A stretch of 64,000 nt of DNA from Ariolimax columbianus (GCA_036924085.1 JAVGWX010000025.1:28814450-28878449); one strand, 5' to 3'. Positions 20,232-32,309 are shown, numbered from the stretch's first letter. Notes: generated by a model not told the origin, from the letters alone. Numbers and translations: made by a program.

Positions 20232-20530
20232 AACTACAATTCTTTGGATAAAGGTTACTGTAGTTGTCCATCACAAGTGATGAAGACCACTCTCTTTGTT
20301 CAACCGTGTGGACAGTCGTATCTCTTGCTTTGTCCGCTGAAATGGGTGACTTGCGCGGTGATTTGGATTAAAGTGAGAAAGAAACTGCGCCTTTTGTCAA
20401 CCTCACTCACAGAGCCTAAGCTACCTTTTGCCAGTGGCAAGACATTCATCGAGACGACTGGAGATAGCATAGGATGCAGATTTTATCTCAGGGTTAGCAC
20501 CGAAGCCTTTCCGTAAACATGTAACCCGCA
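20232..20530 (-). repeat. Unclassified dispersed repeat (family G)
   Basis: It shares long stretches in opposite orientation with 35330-35675 (for example GCCAGTGGCAAGACATTCAT against its reverse complement there) and a short piece with 24655-24740. No coding frame or terminal structure is recognisable. Confidence 0.65.
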
Positions 20531-20684
20531 GGGTAGAAAGGTGGGAAGGCATCTTACGCAGTTTGTCGTGCCTTTTCGATAACCACAAGAGGTCGTATGG
20601 ACAACACTCAGCGTGTGGGTCTGGCATCTCTCCCCAGCTGTATTCAGCTCATCATAGTAGCATCTAAAATTCCCACACGCCAAA

Positions 20685-20915
20685 TTCGTGAAGGTGAACC
20701 GGCAGAACTAACCCGTGAAATACGACACAGGTATAAGCGTAGTGCCATTCAGCCGGCGTCCAGACCAGGATAAACGGATGGAAGAAATCACAAAAAAAAG
20801 AACGAAATAACAAGTCCCGACGGAAAACAACACCACGTTTCCGTGAAAACAAGTGTTAGTCGTCGACTAGTGTGAATTCCAGGCAAATCCGTGGTCTGGC
20901 GGCATCCATAATGAT
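20685..20915 (-). repeat. Unclassified dispersed repeat (family H)
   Basis: GTCGTCGACTAGTGTGAATT and CCAGGCAAATCCGTGGTCTG match 35023-35280 in reverse orientation. In both places a family G copy lies on the neighbouring side, so G and H may be parts of one element. Confidence 0.65.
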
Positions 20916-21640
20916 CCAAAACAGTAGAGAAATGTAGACTCGCAGCCAGTTATGGCGCCATCTTTGCCAGTAGTGGAACATTTTTAAGTCTTTCAGAAAA
21001 CTTTGTGCGGATGTTCGCCCAGTATTTTCTCCCTTTGCGCCTCTTGGCTCCGCATAGCGTGCCAGGGATACCTGCAGTAACTGAAGGTGGGTTCTGTCGA
21101 GGCTCAGGACCTGGCACTGCAGCTGGCTGGAGGAACTTCACAGTACGAGTAGGACACCAATTATTTGAAGACTTTTGTGTGTAGACATAAACAAAAGGTC
21201 GGGCAGGTTGCATGGTACCATGGTTGCTGGCTCACCTCCTGATCTGGTTGGAAGGTACCACGGTTGTAGATGGATCTCCTGGCCAGGTACCTCTGTCTTC
21301 AGCCCCTGTTCTATGGTGGAGTGTGTCGAACCTCTCTCTCCTCTGGCTGGAAGCTTTGACTTCGTCTTAACCTCATTTGCTGTCCAATCTCACCTCCAGC
21401 TGGGGTTAAAATTCAACCTTTGGCAAGATGACTGGGTATAACCGGGTACGCCATCGTTTAGATGAGGTAGACTTGGATATGAAAAGCCATTTCTTTGATC
21501 TCCGCTGAAGTGACACGTTTGTGTATGTTCACCACAATTACTACATCTCAGGTAACTAGATATGAAGTTATACTGGTGAGGTTCATAATAAAACAAATTC
21601 AAGGATCATTTTCTTTTTCTTCTGCATTCAGGCTTTTTGG
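20916..21640. other. No gene recognised
   Basis: Mixed-composition sequence with only short chance frames. It contains a local duplication of GGTACCATGGTTG-like words near 21210-21260. Confidence 0.5.
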
Positions 21641-21649
21641 TCATGCTAG

Positions 21650-22070
21650 ATCTGTAGTTCCGTAGCTAGGACGAAGTCCACTGACCTCTTCAGGTCCGGG
21701 TGCAGCCCCACAGCTTATGCCTCACCTCGGCTCCTTGTGGGCCAGGTTTGACATCGAAGGTTGATTCGATCTGCGATCTGAGCACCCTGTGTAATGCTAG
21801 CATGCGAGGTGAAATGGTTCCCAAAAGGTGACATCAATGTTGAAGCTTAGGAATCTATGTAGCTCTTCTTCTGTCCTCCTAATGAGCGTCTGGCAGTTCG
21901 GAGCTCACCAAATAACAGCTGTTTGGAAATGAGCTTATCTGACAAGCAAACAACATGTTCCTGGACATCAGAGCAATGGCTGCCTGCTTGCATATTGGAT
22001 GGCAATTCTTGTACCAGAGAACTACACAATCGTTTACATGTGAACCTATTACTACAAAACATTGTCAGAC
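21650..22070 (-). mobile_element. LINE reverse-transcriptase remnant
   Basis: The reverse strand encodes LFGELRTARRSLGGQKKSY, the ELxxGxRxxGGQKKR-like segment found in another LINE tail at 23180-23590. It is heavily degraded. Confidence 0.55.
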
Positions 22071-22384
22071 TTCTACCGACTTCCTGTTTGTCAACATTTG
22101 CTTTTTAAAACCTAATATTGCTTGTGGGTGATCTTATTATTTAAAATACACCGGAGTTGAGGTAAAAATAGCAAACGTGATAACTTGTAATAAAAATAGC
22201 CGACCATCGCGAGCAATTATGACAACAGCAGTCAGCCATGTTGCATTTCATTGGTGAGTCCAGAGGTGGATCTATAGTCCGATTCTAGCACAGGATCCAC
22301 TTCCACATACAGCAGCATATAAGTTCGGTGGTTGGATATGAGAGTATCAACCGTTTTTGCCTTTTTGCAAAGTATGCTTTCTCC
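22071..22384. other. No gene recognised
   Basis: AT-rich sequence with no identifiable element. Confidence 0.5.
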
Positions 22385-23162
22385 GAGCTTCTTCTTCTTC
22401 TTCTTCTTCTTCTTCTTCTTCTTCTTCTTCTTCTTCTTCTTCTTCTTCTTCTTCGTACGCTGTCAGACGTCAACCTGTATTTTTTCGACACTGCCATAGA
22501 GCTTGTCTAGTGTTGCCACTGGTGATGGCCACATGTGCTTTCTCTGGTCATCGTATGTCGGGCAATTTTGCAGAAGATGTTCAGCGGTCATTTTCCCGGT
22601 ACCACAGGTGCATTCGTCAGTGCCACCTATCTTCAGTTTATTGAATAGATGGTACCTCAGTCTGTTGTGGCCTGTGCGGAGTCTGAAGACCACGACCTGC
22701 TCTCTTCTGCTCAACTGGTAATAGGCATCGTTTTTTGTGTAGCCAGTATGCTCTGTTTCCCATTTGGCCATGTATCTGGCCCTAATAAACCTTTTTGACT
22801 CTTCGTAGGTCACACTAGAATCTGGTTGTGGTAACCTTGCACCTTCTTTTGCCAGTCTGTCTGCCTCCTCGTTGCCTTGGATGTTACAATGGGATGGAAC
22901 CCACTGTACCACTACTCTTTTTGGTGCGGACTGCTGGCATAGTTGACAGAGTACTGCTCTTAAATCATTAAGTTCAGTATTTTTCTGGCTTTTTAGTGCT
23001 ATAACCACGTACAGGGAATCTGTAAACATGACTATCTGGCTTTCATTGCTTTCGCCTGTGAGCATTGCTTCTACTGCAGCCCTCAGTGCCTCTGCCTCCG
23101 CTCTGAAATTGCTTGAGAATTTTCCAGTTGCCACTGACAGTGTTATTTTTCTGATCATCGGA
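22385..23162 (-). mobile_element. LINE-RH copy: RNase H and C-terminal domain, (GAA)n tail
   Basis: An open reverse-strand frame of 239 codons encodes most of an RNase H: FRAEAEALRAAVEAM with the catalytic Glu, FTDSLYVV with an Asp, and HCNIQGNEEADRLAKEGARL with the final His/Asp. The first catalytic Asp (YTDGS) is lost by 5' truncation. The C-terminus carries GGTDECTCGTGKMTAEHLLQ, a C-x-C...H-x3-4-C knuckle. The 3' end is a (GAA)n tract seen as CTT at 22391-22454. Confidence 0.9.
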
Positions 23163-23590
23163 GATCTGGAGTTCCTCAGCAACGAAAACGTCTCAGGTTG
23201 GGGTTCAACGCCTTGCCTGGAGGGCTTGTGCCAGGTACTTCCACGAGTTTACGTCCACGATGAAACGTGTCTGAGGTATTTTGAGGGAGTCTTTGAAGCT
23301 CTTCTTTTGTCCAGCAACGAAACGCTTGCTCTGTTTCAGCTCGCCATACATTAGTTGTTTGGGTATGTGATTATCTGGCATACGCACGACGTAGTCGGTT
23401 CACCTAATCTGGATCTTGTGCAATAGTGTGTGGATGCTCTGCATTTTGGCCCACATCAGGATCTCAGTGACTGGTACCATATCTTACCATTTTATTCTCA
23501 ACAATCTACTGAGGCAGCTTGTATGGAAGTGGTTTATTTTTTCTAGCATGCCTGGTGAATACAGTCCATGTCTTCCTGGCATACAGAAGG
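23163..23590 (-). mobile_element. LINE reverse-transcriptase tail remnant
   Basis: Reverse-strand frames give IPKQLMYGELKQSKRFVAGQ and KKSFKDSLKI, a LINE C-terminal segment of the same kind as 31665-32175. The LINE-RH copy is directly downstream. Confidence 0.65.
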
Positions 23591-24005
23591 GCGGGTGTAG
23601 AAGGGTCTTGGCAGCTCTGGTTCGCTGGCCCTGACACTAGCAGTCAGCTATGAGTCGCTGACCACTGCAGCTCATGCACTGCTCTGCATCTTGATCCCTA
23701 GTTTTGTTTGTTTCCCCGTGATCAAAATGTACATTATATTGATTATTTCCGTTGTTATGGTAAAATTCTTCTCCTATGATCATTGCTCTAGAGTTGGGAT
23801 GCAGATTTTTCAATTAAGTCTGCTGTTTTCTTATTTTGCGTCATTTGTTCTCAAGCTCCGGCTACCAAGCCCTGACAAGTGTTAAGCAAGTAGCGCGCTG
23901 CAGTCCGAAGTACCGAATGCGTTTGTGTCGTAGTTTACAGCTTGGCATTGTTGGTCTCACACATTCGACTTCAGCAGACATCGGGTACCGGGTTAGCCTT
24001 CTTCT
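23591..24005 (-). mobile_element. Two reversed GAA-SINE pieces
   Basis: 23591-23700 is the 5' part (TTGGCAGCTCTGGTTCGCTG, then GCAGTCAGCTATGAGTCGCT). 23845-24005 is the 3' part of a second, more diverged copy. The sequence between (23701-23844) is AT-rich and unassigned. Confidence 0.7.
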
Positions 24006-24179
24006 TAACAGAATTACAGAATTGGAGAGAACAATATTAGTAATAATAGTTGGTCATTGCAAGCGAAGATGGCGATATCATCGTACTATTGCTGATGGCT
24101 GTAATGACCAATTCTGGAACGGCAGACCCTGTCATACTCAGAACACACGTGAAAATAATAGCCGGCTGTGAAAATGTGC

Positions 24180-24640
24180 GTGCTGCTGTAGGGGTCAGCA
24201 TGCCTTCGCTGAGCTTCTGTGATGGCTGTATCTCTGGGATCTGAGCACCATCTGTGACACTAGAGAGCCAGGTGGTACGGCTTTGTGGAAGCATCTCCCA
24301 GGAAGTGACTTCGATATTTAAACTTTTCAGATACATTTTCAAGGAGTCTCTGTATCGTTTCTTCTGCACCCCCCCCCCCCCACACCACCCCCCCCTCACC
24401 ACGCGGAGCGTCTGCCTACTATGAGCTCACAGTATAACATCTGCTTGGAGACGCGCTCATATGGCATGTGAACAGCGTGTCCAGTTCACCTTAGCTGAGG
24501 TCGTTTTCAGAAGTGTATGGATGCTCAACATGTAAGCTTTGCCAACTGTCTTTGTGATTCTTGGTTCATTACACTGGATGTAATGCTTTGTGGACCGGGT
24601 TCAGCTCTGTGTTTGATGCTTATATGGAGACTATGGGCGC
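24180..24640 (-). mobile_element. LINE reverse-transcriptase tail remnant
   Basis: KKRYRDSLKMYLKSLNIEV on the reverse strand matches the RFKDxCKxDLK-type segment of LINE tails. It is interrupted by a C-rich run at 24370-24400. No intact frame. Confidence 0.6.
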
Positions 24641-24816
24641 CTACTACTTGTGATGGATGAACATCATGGACACAGCACGAGAGAAGACTGTCCACACGGC
24701 TGAACAAAGAGAGTGGTCTTCATCACATGGGATGGATGAACATCACATGCTTAACTGCTTGGAAGACTTTCGCGAGAATGCCCCTCCGCATTACGAGTAC
24801 GTCGTAACAAGAAAAC

Positions 24817-24940
24817 GCATCATGAAGAAGAAGACCAAGAAGAAGAACAAGAAAGAGAAGAACAAGAAGGAGAAGAACAAGAAGGAGAAGAAGAAGGAGA
24901 AGAAGAAGAAGAAGAAAAGAAGAAGAAGAAGAAGGCGGCT
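24817..24940. repeat. Imperfect GAA/AAGAAG purine tract
   Basis: About 120 bp of purine-rich AAG and GAGAAG units, imperfect. The Lys/Glu- and Leu/Phe-rich frames are artefacts. A fragment of family G precedes it. Confidence 0.93.
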
Positions 24941-25039
24941 GGCTAGTCTGTTGAGACGGCACATGTCTGATGTGATCAGATACCAGGATGACGTCATATA
25001 ACGTGATTGTTTACTTTGTACTTGACAACAACAAACCTT

Positions 25040-25172
25040 CCAGCCGGAAGTAGGCTAACAAACATGGCGCCAGTTTACGAGTTTTGGTTCTGAGTCGTCA
25101 GTCAAAGGAAGTTTTTATCACAGCGACGTTTATCTACAACGGTTTATGCTAAATTACTATAACAGTTAAGAT
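25040..25172 (+). promoter_or_regulatory. cep78: Candidate promoter and non-coding leader exon, possibly of CEP78
   Basis: CCGGAAGT (ETS-type) at about 25041 is followed by AACATGGCGCC (YY1-type) at about 25061. Such pairs mark TATA-less housekeeping promoters. A consensus donor, AAGAT|GTAAGT, lies at 25173. The next strong acceptor on this strand that leads into CEP78 is 32309, giving a 7.1-kb leader intron. The ATG in the YY1-type motif opens only a nine-codon frame. The link to CEP78 is inferred and unproven. Confidence 0.4.
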
Positions 25173-25179
25173 GTAAGTG

Positions 25180-25975
25180 CATTTTTGCGTTAAATATTCT
25201 GTATACTAAAGGTTTTAATTAGTGTAAGACGTAGGAATGTGAATATTTTGTTTTGATTGACACTGCAGAAACCTGCGTGTTTCGACTTGTTATTCATATT
25301 GTTATTGATAATAATATTCAATTCATTCTGTTCACTCAACATAACTTGGTGACCATCGTCAGTGTTTTAACGTTCACGAGCATGTATAGCAAGAGAGGAA
25401 ACTGAAACTGACATTACTTAAATATCTGCTCTTTCTTTAGCTTTGTGCAATATAATAATAGTGCACACTATGTTAATGTACTAATACTAAGTACTACTAG
25501 TATTATTACTAGTAATAGTAAATACTATAATTAGTAACTAAAATAGTAATATTATTAATCAAAATAATGTATTATAATTATATAATTATTTTCAGTCTTA
25601 AAAAAGTTATAATTTTGTTAACTGAATCATCGTTCAATACGGCAAAACTCATGTGCAGAAACTTAGTAGTAACATGTAGATCTAATTGTAAATTGTAAAC
25701 TAGTAAATAGTATAGTTTATTTCTTTAATTTATTGTTCACAGTTTAATTGCCGTTTTAAACTTCTTCTCCTGATCAATAGACATTCTAATTATTGGTTGG
25801 GCTTTTTGTTTCTGCACCAATGAACGGAGTATTTTAAATTTCAGTAGTAATGTATTTTCTAGTGCTTTTCTGTAACTTTTTAGCCTTTCTCGTTATTCAA
25901 CAAGCTGTTGAGTGTTGTCCTGTGTAATTTACTCGGTGTGCAATACTTGAGTTTGATCTTCTGCTCTAGGATGAC
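25180..25975. other. AT-rich sequence, no gene recognised
   Basis: Very AT-rich, with TA-rich stretches around 25440-25620. It is presumably intronic if the leader exon call is right. No repeat family was recognised. Confidence 0.5.
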
Positions 25976-26526
25976 TAGAGAGAATTTATAGTCCTCTCTT
26001 ATGACATGCTCTCAGGCTTTCGTCTATCCCCCACAGCTTTTCGAATGTGGTCGCTCACCTGGGCCAAACTGTTTCTCTTTGGTCTGCACAGTCCTGCAGG
26101 ATATGTTCTAGCATTTCTTGGGTGCGTTGCAATCACATTCTGTGAAAGTGGGCCTTGAGTCTGCAATGTCCCGTTCTGGGCCTGAAGATCTTTGTCTGCC
26201 CATCTCTGCCAAGTTTGTCTTTTTCTGGCTTGTATTCTTTGTGCTAGTCTCTCCATTCTGTCCTCATGGATTGTTTGATGAGTAGTCTTTGCTTCTTTAT
26301 AGCTCTGTAGATGGCAAATCTGCGTGTCACCACTTCTGGATTTTGCGAGCTCATCTGTCTTCTCGTTTCCAAGGATCCCAACGTGGGCCGGGATCCAGTG
26401 TAGGGTGAAATCTGTTTTTTTGGGACAGCAACTCAATGTTTATTTCATGTGAGAGTTTATCTTGTTTGGAACTTGAGATGGCTTGGAGTATGCTCCTGCA
26501 GCCTGTCACTATGACCGTTTTCCTTA
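25976..26526 (-). mobile_element. LINE RNase H fragment (different family from LINE-RH)
   Basis: The reverse strand encodes FTLHWIPAHVGILGNEKTDE, the last RNase H motif with catalytic His and Asp, and a long Lys/Gln-rich C-terminus. An upstream piece (CRSILQAISSSKQDKL) is in another frame after a frameshift near 26420. The 2.8-kb minisatellite starts where this domain should continue. Confidence 0.8.
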
Positions 26527-29311
26527 TAGTTGACTGATAAGTAGTTGACTGATAAGTAGTCAACTGATAAGTAGTTGACTGATAAGTAGTTGACTGATAA
26601 GATAAGTAGTTGACTGATAAGATAAGTAGTTGACTGATAAGATAAGTAGTTGACTGATAAGTAGTTGACTGATAAGATAAGTAGTTGACTGATAAGTAGT
26701 TGACTGATAAGATAAGTAGTTGACTGATAAGATAAGTAGTTGACTGATAAGTAGTCAACTGATAAGTAGTTGACTGATAAGTAGTTGACTGATAAGATAA
26801 GTAGTTGACTGATAAGTAGTTGACTGATAAGATAAGTAGTTGACTGATAAGTAGTCAACTGATAAGTAGTTGACTGATAAGTAGTTGACTGATAAGTAGT
26901 TGACTGATAAGATAAGTAGTTGACTGATAAGATAAGTAGTTGACTGATAAGATAAGTAGTTGACTGATAAGATAAGTAGTTGACTGATAAGTAGTTGACT
27001 GATAAGTAGTTGACTGATAAGATAAGTAGTTGACTGATAAGATAAGTAGTTGACTGATAAGTAGTTGACTGATAAGTAGTTGACTGATAAGATAAGTAGT
27101 TGACTGATAAGTAGTTGACTGATAAGATAAGTAGTTGACTGATAAGATAAGTAGTTGACTGATAAGATAAGTAGTTGACTGATAAGATAAGTAGTTGACT
27201 GATAAGATAAGTAGTTGACTGATAAGATAAGTAGTTGACTGATAAGATAAGTAGTTGACTGATAAGATAAGTAGTTGACTGATAAGATAAGTAGTTGACT
27301 GATAAGATAAGTAGTTGACTGATAAGATAAGTAGTTGACTGATAAGATAAGTAGTTGACTGATAAGATAAGTAGTTGACTGATAAGATAAGTAGTTGACT
27401 GATAAGATAAGTAGTTGACTGATAAGTAGTCAACTGATAAGTAGTTGACTGATAAGTAGTTGACTGATAAGATAAGTAGTTGACTGATAAGATAAGTAGT
27501 TGACTGATAAGATAAGTAGTTGACTGATAAGATAAGTAGTCAACTGATAAGTAGTTGACTGATAAGATAAGTAGTTGACTGATAAGATAAGTAGTTGACT
27601 GATAAGATAAGTAGTTGACTGATAAGTAGTTGACTGATAAGATAAGTAGTTGACTGATAAGTAGTCAACTGATAAGTAGTTGACTGATAAGTAGTTGACT
27701 GATAAGATAAGTAGTTGACTGATAAGATAAGTAGTTGACTGATAAGTAGTCAACTGATAAGTAGTTGACTGATAAGTAGTTGACTGATAAGTAGTTGACT
27801 GATAAGATAAGTAGTTGACTGATAAGATAAGTAGTTGACTGATAAGATAAGTAGTTGACTGATAAGATAAGTAGTTGACTGATAAGTAGTTGACTGATAA
27901 GATAAGTAGTTGACTGATAAGTAGTTGACTGATAAGATAAGTAGTTGACTGATAAGATAAGTAGTTGACTGATAAGATAAGTAGTTGACTGATAAGTAGT
28001 TGACTGATAAGATAAGTAGTTGACTGATAAGATAAGTAGTTGACTGATAAGATAAGTAGTTGACTGATAAGATAAGTAGTTGACTGATAAGATAAGTAGT
28101 TGACTGATAAGTAGTTGACTGATAAGATAAGTAGTTGACTGATAAGATAAGTAGTTGACTGATAAGTAGTTGACTGATAAGATAAGTAGTTGACTGATAA
28201 GTAGTCAACTGATAAGTAGTTGACTGATAAGTAGTTGACTGATAAGATAAGTAGTTGACTGATAAGATAAGTAGTTGACTGATAAGATAAGTAGTTGACT
28301 GATAAGTAGTTGACTGATAAGTAGTTGACTGATAAGATAAGTAGTTGACTGATAAGATAAGTAGTTGACTGATAAGTAGTCAACTGATAAGTAGTTGACT
28401 GATAAGTAGTTGACTGATAAGATAAGTAGTTGACTGGTAAGATAAGTAGTTGACTGATAAGATAAGTAGTTGACTGATAAGATAAGTAGTTGACTGATAA
28501 GTAGTTGACTGATAAGATAAGTAGTTGACTGATAAGATAAGTAGTCAACTGATAAGTAGTTGACTGATAAGTAGTTGACTGATAAGATAAGTAGTTGACT
28601 GATAAGATAAGTAGTTGACTGATAAGTAGTTGACTGATAAGATAAGTAGTTGACTGATAAGATAAGTAGTTGACTGATAAGATAAGTAGTTGACTGATAA
28701 GTAGTTGACTGATAAGTAGTTGACTGATAAGTAGTCAACTGATAAGTAGTTGACTGATAAGTAGTTGACTGATAAGATAAATAGTTGACTGATAAGTAGT
28801 TGACTGATAAGATAAGTAGTTGACTGATAAGATAAGTAGTTGACTGATAAGATAAGTAGTTGACTGATAAGATAAGTAGTTGACTGATAAGTAGTTGACT
28901 GATAAGATAAATAGTTGACTGATAAGTAGTTGACTGATAAGATAAGTAGTTGACTGATAAGTAGTTGACTGATAAGATAAATAGTTGACTGATAAGATAA
29001 GTAGTTGACTGATAAGATAAGTAGTTGACTGATAAGTAGTTGACTGATAAGATAAATAGTTGACTGATAAGTAGTTGACTGATAAGATAAGTAGTTGACT
29101 GATAAGTAGTTGACTGATAAGATAAGTAGTTGACTGATAAGTAGTTGACTGATAAGATAAATAGTTGACTGATAAGATAAGTAGTTGACTGATAAGTAGT
29201 TGACTGATAAGTAGTTGACTGATAAGTAGTCAACTGATAAGTAGTTGACTGATAAGATAAGTAGTTGACTGATAAGATAAGTAGTTGACTGATAAGTAGT
29301 TGACTGATAAG
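26526..29311. repeat. 2.8-kb minisatellite of 15- and 20-bp units
   Basis: Two unit lengths alternate: GTAGTTGACTGATAA and the same plus GATAA. A third form, GTAGTCAACTGATAA, recurs about a dozen times, usually followed by two or three short units, so there is higher-order structure. A GATAAATAG variant is confined to about 28770-29170. None of the unit forms contains a stop on the reverse strand in any frame, which explains several long false open frames (up to 399 codons). Confidence 0.97.
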
Positions 29312-29710
29312 AATCAGAGATGCTGCATGAACAGCTGCAATAATCACGATAAGATATTGAAAACAAAAACATGATTTAAACCAGTACAATGTGAGGATTA
29401 ACATATATGTTGATATTTATGCGATTGGTTGCGCTTTTGGAGTTTTTTTTTATCCCCACTATCCATCATCGTGGGGTTGACCCCGTGCTCGTGGTCCTGA
29501 AAACTCCATGTAGTATGATTTTGCTGCAGGTTGATCATGCTGCATCCATGTCAGATGCTCAAATCAGTTTATTTTCTATGCGTCAGTATAGTAGTTAACC
29601 AATATAGGGCACACCATTTTTCTCATGTGGATTTTGTCTCAAATGGACTTTTCCTGCTGCACTTTGTTTACAGCATATCTTACAGGTCTTGGTCTTATGT
29701 TTGGGCTTAT
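29312..29710. other. No gene recognised
   Basis: Sequence between the minisatellite and a mariner-like end. No element family recognised. Confidence 0.5.
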
Positions 29711-29935
29711 CTACGAGGCATGTTCACATGAAACCGGACCAAACTGCAACAAGTGAACATACGTACAATGCGCATGATGACGTCACTTCTGGTGTAAACA
29801 GATAATACCACCCGCCAAGTTTGCAAAATTGCGTTATCCCAGTCACAGATGTCCAGTTCTTCATTGTTGTCTTCGACACACTTTTGTCACCATAAACTGC
29901 CTGCATTCTGTGATGAATGTCAACTCGTCGATGTG
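29711..29935. mobile_element. Mariner-like remnant
   Basis: The left terminal repeat (GTTCACATGAAACCGGACCA, CTGCAACAAGTGAACATACG) is followed at 29840-29930 by the helix-turn-helix region in reverse (QAVYGDKSVSKTTMKNW). Compared with 7134-8302 the internal part is inverted or rearranged. Confidence 0.65.
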
Positions 29936-29984
29936 AGCTCTTGCGTTGTTGTTTTTCATCTGTTGAAGTACGGTCTTGATGCGG

Positions 29985-30217
29985 TTGAAGCTAAACCACC
30001 TCGCAGCTAACCTTCATGAGATTCTCCTATGCATGTCGTGGGAGTTTGTAATTTCTTGACCCAAGTGGACGTACGAATTCACGTTTTTGATGGAATCCGT
30101 TCCAAGCCTCATGGGGAGATGATTCATCCCTACCGTACTCCCATTTGTACTTCCAACCAATCTGATGAGGAATAAAAGAGTGGATAGCAGACATCCTTGA
30201 CGCACCCCACTCCCGTA
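29985..30217 (-). mobile_element. LINE reverse-transcriptase palm fragment
   Basis: The reverse strand encodes YGSGVRQGCLLSTLLFLI followed by MRLGTDSIKNVNSYVHLGQE. The catalytic aspartates are missing. A LINE-RH copy has inserted at its edge. A similar piece lies at 39395-39550. Confidence 0.75.
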
Positions 30218-30230
30218 CATTAATTAATTT

Positions 30231-31133
30231 CTTCTTCTTCGTACGCTGTCGGACGTCAACATGTATTTTTTCTAAAAAAGCAGCGGTCATCCTGAGGCTG
30301 TCGACACTGCCATAGAGCTTGTCTAGTGTTGCCACTGGTGATGGCCCCCCCATCAGCTTTCTCTGATCTTCGTATGTCGGGCAGTTTTGCAGCAAATGTT
30401 CAGCGGTCATTTTCGCGGTACCACACGAGCATTCGTCAGTGCCACCTATCTTCAATTTATTGAATAGGTGGTACCTCAGTCTATTGTGGCCTGTGCGCAG
30501 TCTGAAGACCACGACCTGCTCTCTTCTGTTGAACTGGTAATAGGCATCGTTTTTTGTGTATCCAGTATGTTCGGTTTCCCATTTGGTCATGTATCTAGCT
30601 CTATACGCCTTTTTGACTCTTCGTAGGTCATACTAGTATCTGGTAGTGATAGTCTTGCACCTACTTTTGCCAGTCTGTCTGCCTCCTCGTTGCCTTGGAT
30701 GTTACAGTGGGATGGAACCCCCTGTATCACTACTCTTTTTGGTGCGGACTGCTGGCATAGTTGACAGAGTACTGCTCTTAAATCATTAAGTTCAGTATTT
30801 TTCTGGCTTTTTAGTGCTGTGACTACGGCCAGGGCATCTGTAAGCAGGACTATATGGCTTTCATTTCTTTTGCCTGTCACCATTTCTTCTACTGCAGCCA
30901 TCAGTGCCTCTGCCTCAGCTCTGAAATTGCTTGAGTTTTTTCCAGTTGCCACTGACAGTGTTATTTTTCTACCATTTGGTAGGCTCAGGAATACCCCTGC
31001 CCCTCCGTTCTGTGTTGTGTTTGTTACAGAACCGTCGGTGTATGCATGGATCCAGTCCATGCTTGGATAGTTTTTCGTTATGTACCTCAGGGTTATGTCT
31101 CTTCTTTCTTTTTCAGTCTGGCTGTTCTTGTTT
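30231..31133 (-). mobile_element. LINE-RH copy with complete RNase H and 13-bp target-site duplication
   Basis: It is the best RNase H in the window. The reverse strand carries all four catalytic positions: HAYTDGS, FRAEAEAL, LTDALAVV, and GNEEADRLAK. One frameshift near 30600 separates RNase H from the C-terminal domain (ECSCGTAKMTAEHLLQ). A short TTC tract at 30231 is the 3' tail. CATTAATTAATTT at 30218-30230 and 31134-31146 is a 13-bp target-site duplication. It is 5'-truncated, lacking the reverse transcriptase. Confidence 0.92.
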
Positions 31134-31146
31134 CATTAATTAATTT

Positions 31147-31700
31147 AAAATGTATTCACCATCATCGTAACCTAGAAGGTCGTTGAGGCACCTTTATTGC
31201 AGTTTGTCGAACCAGTTCCAACTATGCGTCTCAATTTTTCGCCAGGGTATTAGTTTCAGCTATAGACCTTCCTGTCTATTCGTTTATATTGCCCTCCCAT
31301 CTCTTTTTTGGTCTCCCTTTTCCTGTCCCAGGCACAGTGCCTTGCAGGACAGCCTTGGTCAGCCCCACCGATCGTGATATATGTCCATACCATGTCAATG
31401 TTCGTGTTTTTACTATAGTCAGTAGGTTTTTATCCTGACCTAACTCCTTCCTAACAATTACAAGAACACTCTCGTTTGTAACGCGATCCAGATATGAAAT
31501 GCCAAGAATTCTTCGCAAGCATCTCATTTCCTCTGCCCAAATTTTACGTTCTGGGGCAGCTGTCAGTGTCCATGTCTCACACGCGTAGATGTATACCGAG
31601 GTGACCATTGTATGGCTAATGTTCTTGTCTTTCCAGATTATTCGCAGTCTGGAGCAACACTCATAGCATGTACTCGCTATTGAGCCAGCGACGTCTACAG
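31147..31700 (-). mobile_element. LINE reverse-transcriptase thumb/tail
   Basis: The reverse strand encodes YACETWTLTAAPERKIW, RCLRRILGISYLDRVTNESV, LTWYGHISRSVGLTKAV and GKGRPKKRWEGNI. It is closely related in motif order to 7283-7980. No palm. Confidence 0.8.
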
Positions 31701-32175
31701 TGGTTGGGACATGTTTATCGCATGGAAAACAAGAGGCTGACAAAGGATATCCTTTTTGAACAGCTAGCCATTGAAGTTAGAAGAATCGGCCGTTCCACGC
31801 TGCGATTCAAGGACGTATGCAAGAGGGACATGAAGTCATGTGACATCCCATCTGAGGGACATGAAGTCATGTGACATCCCATCCGAGGGCTGGGAAGAAA
31901 TTGCTCAGGATCGAGCTGTTTGGAGAAAGCAATTATGAGGGGGCATAGTGGTTGCTGCCGCTCGTAGAGGCCTTCCGGCTGCAGAGAAAAGAGAAAGACT
32001 GAAGAGATTAAGGAACAGCCAGGCACGCCAGCCTCCTCAGTATGGTTGTACGATCTGTGGCAGGGACTGTCACCCTCGGATCTGTCTTTACAGCCATAAC
32101 AGACAGTGTCGAAACACAGGGGACAGACCTGGACAAAACTCACAGGGCGCCACACGCATGGTCTTTAGAGACTGA
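31665..32175 (+). mobile_element. LINE tail with C-terminal zinc-finger-like motif
   Basis: RRLQWLGHVYRMENKRLTKD, LRFKDVCKRDMKSCDI and, after frame breaks, YGCTICGRDCHPRICLYSHN, a C-x2-C-x12-H-type finger near the end of the element. A segment around GGGACATGAAGTCATGTGAC is duplicated in tandem (31827-31875). Confidence 0.7.
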
Positions 32176-32309
32176 GACGCTAATTATGGCCATCGGTGTT
32201 CTTGACTGGATCTCCGCTCATATTAGTTTTCCCAATAACTTAAAATAATAACCATTCTACTGTATTTTAAAAACTATAACTTTTCTCATCTTTTCTTTTG
32301 ATTTTTCAG

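Noticed and set aside
25061..25090. Nine-codon frame at the YY1-type ATG as a gene start
   Set aside because: It ends at once (MAPVYEFWF, stop); it is a short upstream frame at most.
26351..29404. Reverse-strand open frames up to 399 codons
   Set aside because: None of the repeat unit forms has a stop in any reverse frame, so long frames are inevitable; the products are YQSTTYLIS-type repeats with no start context or flanking domain.
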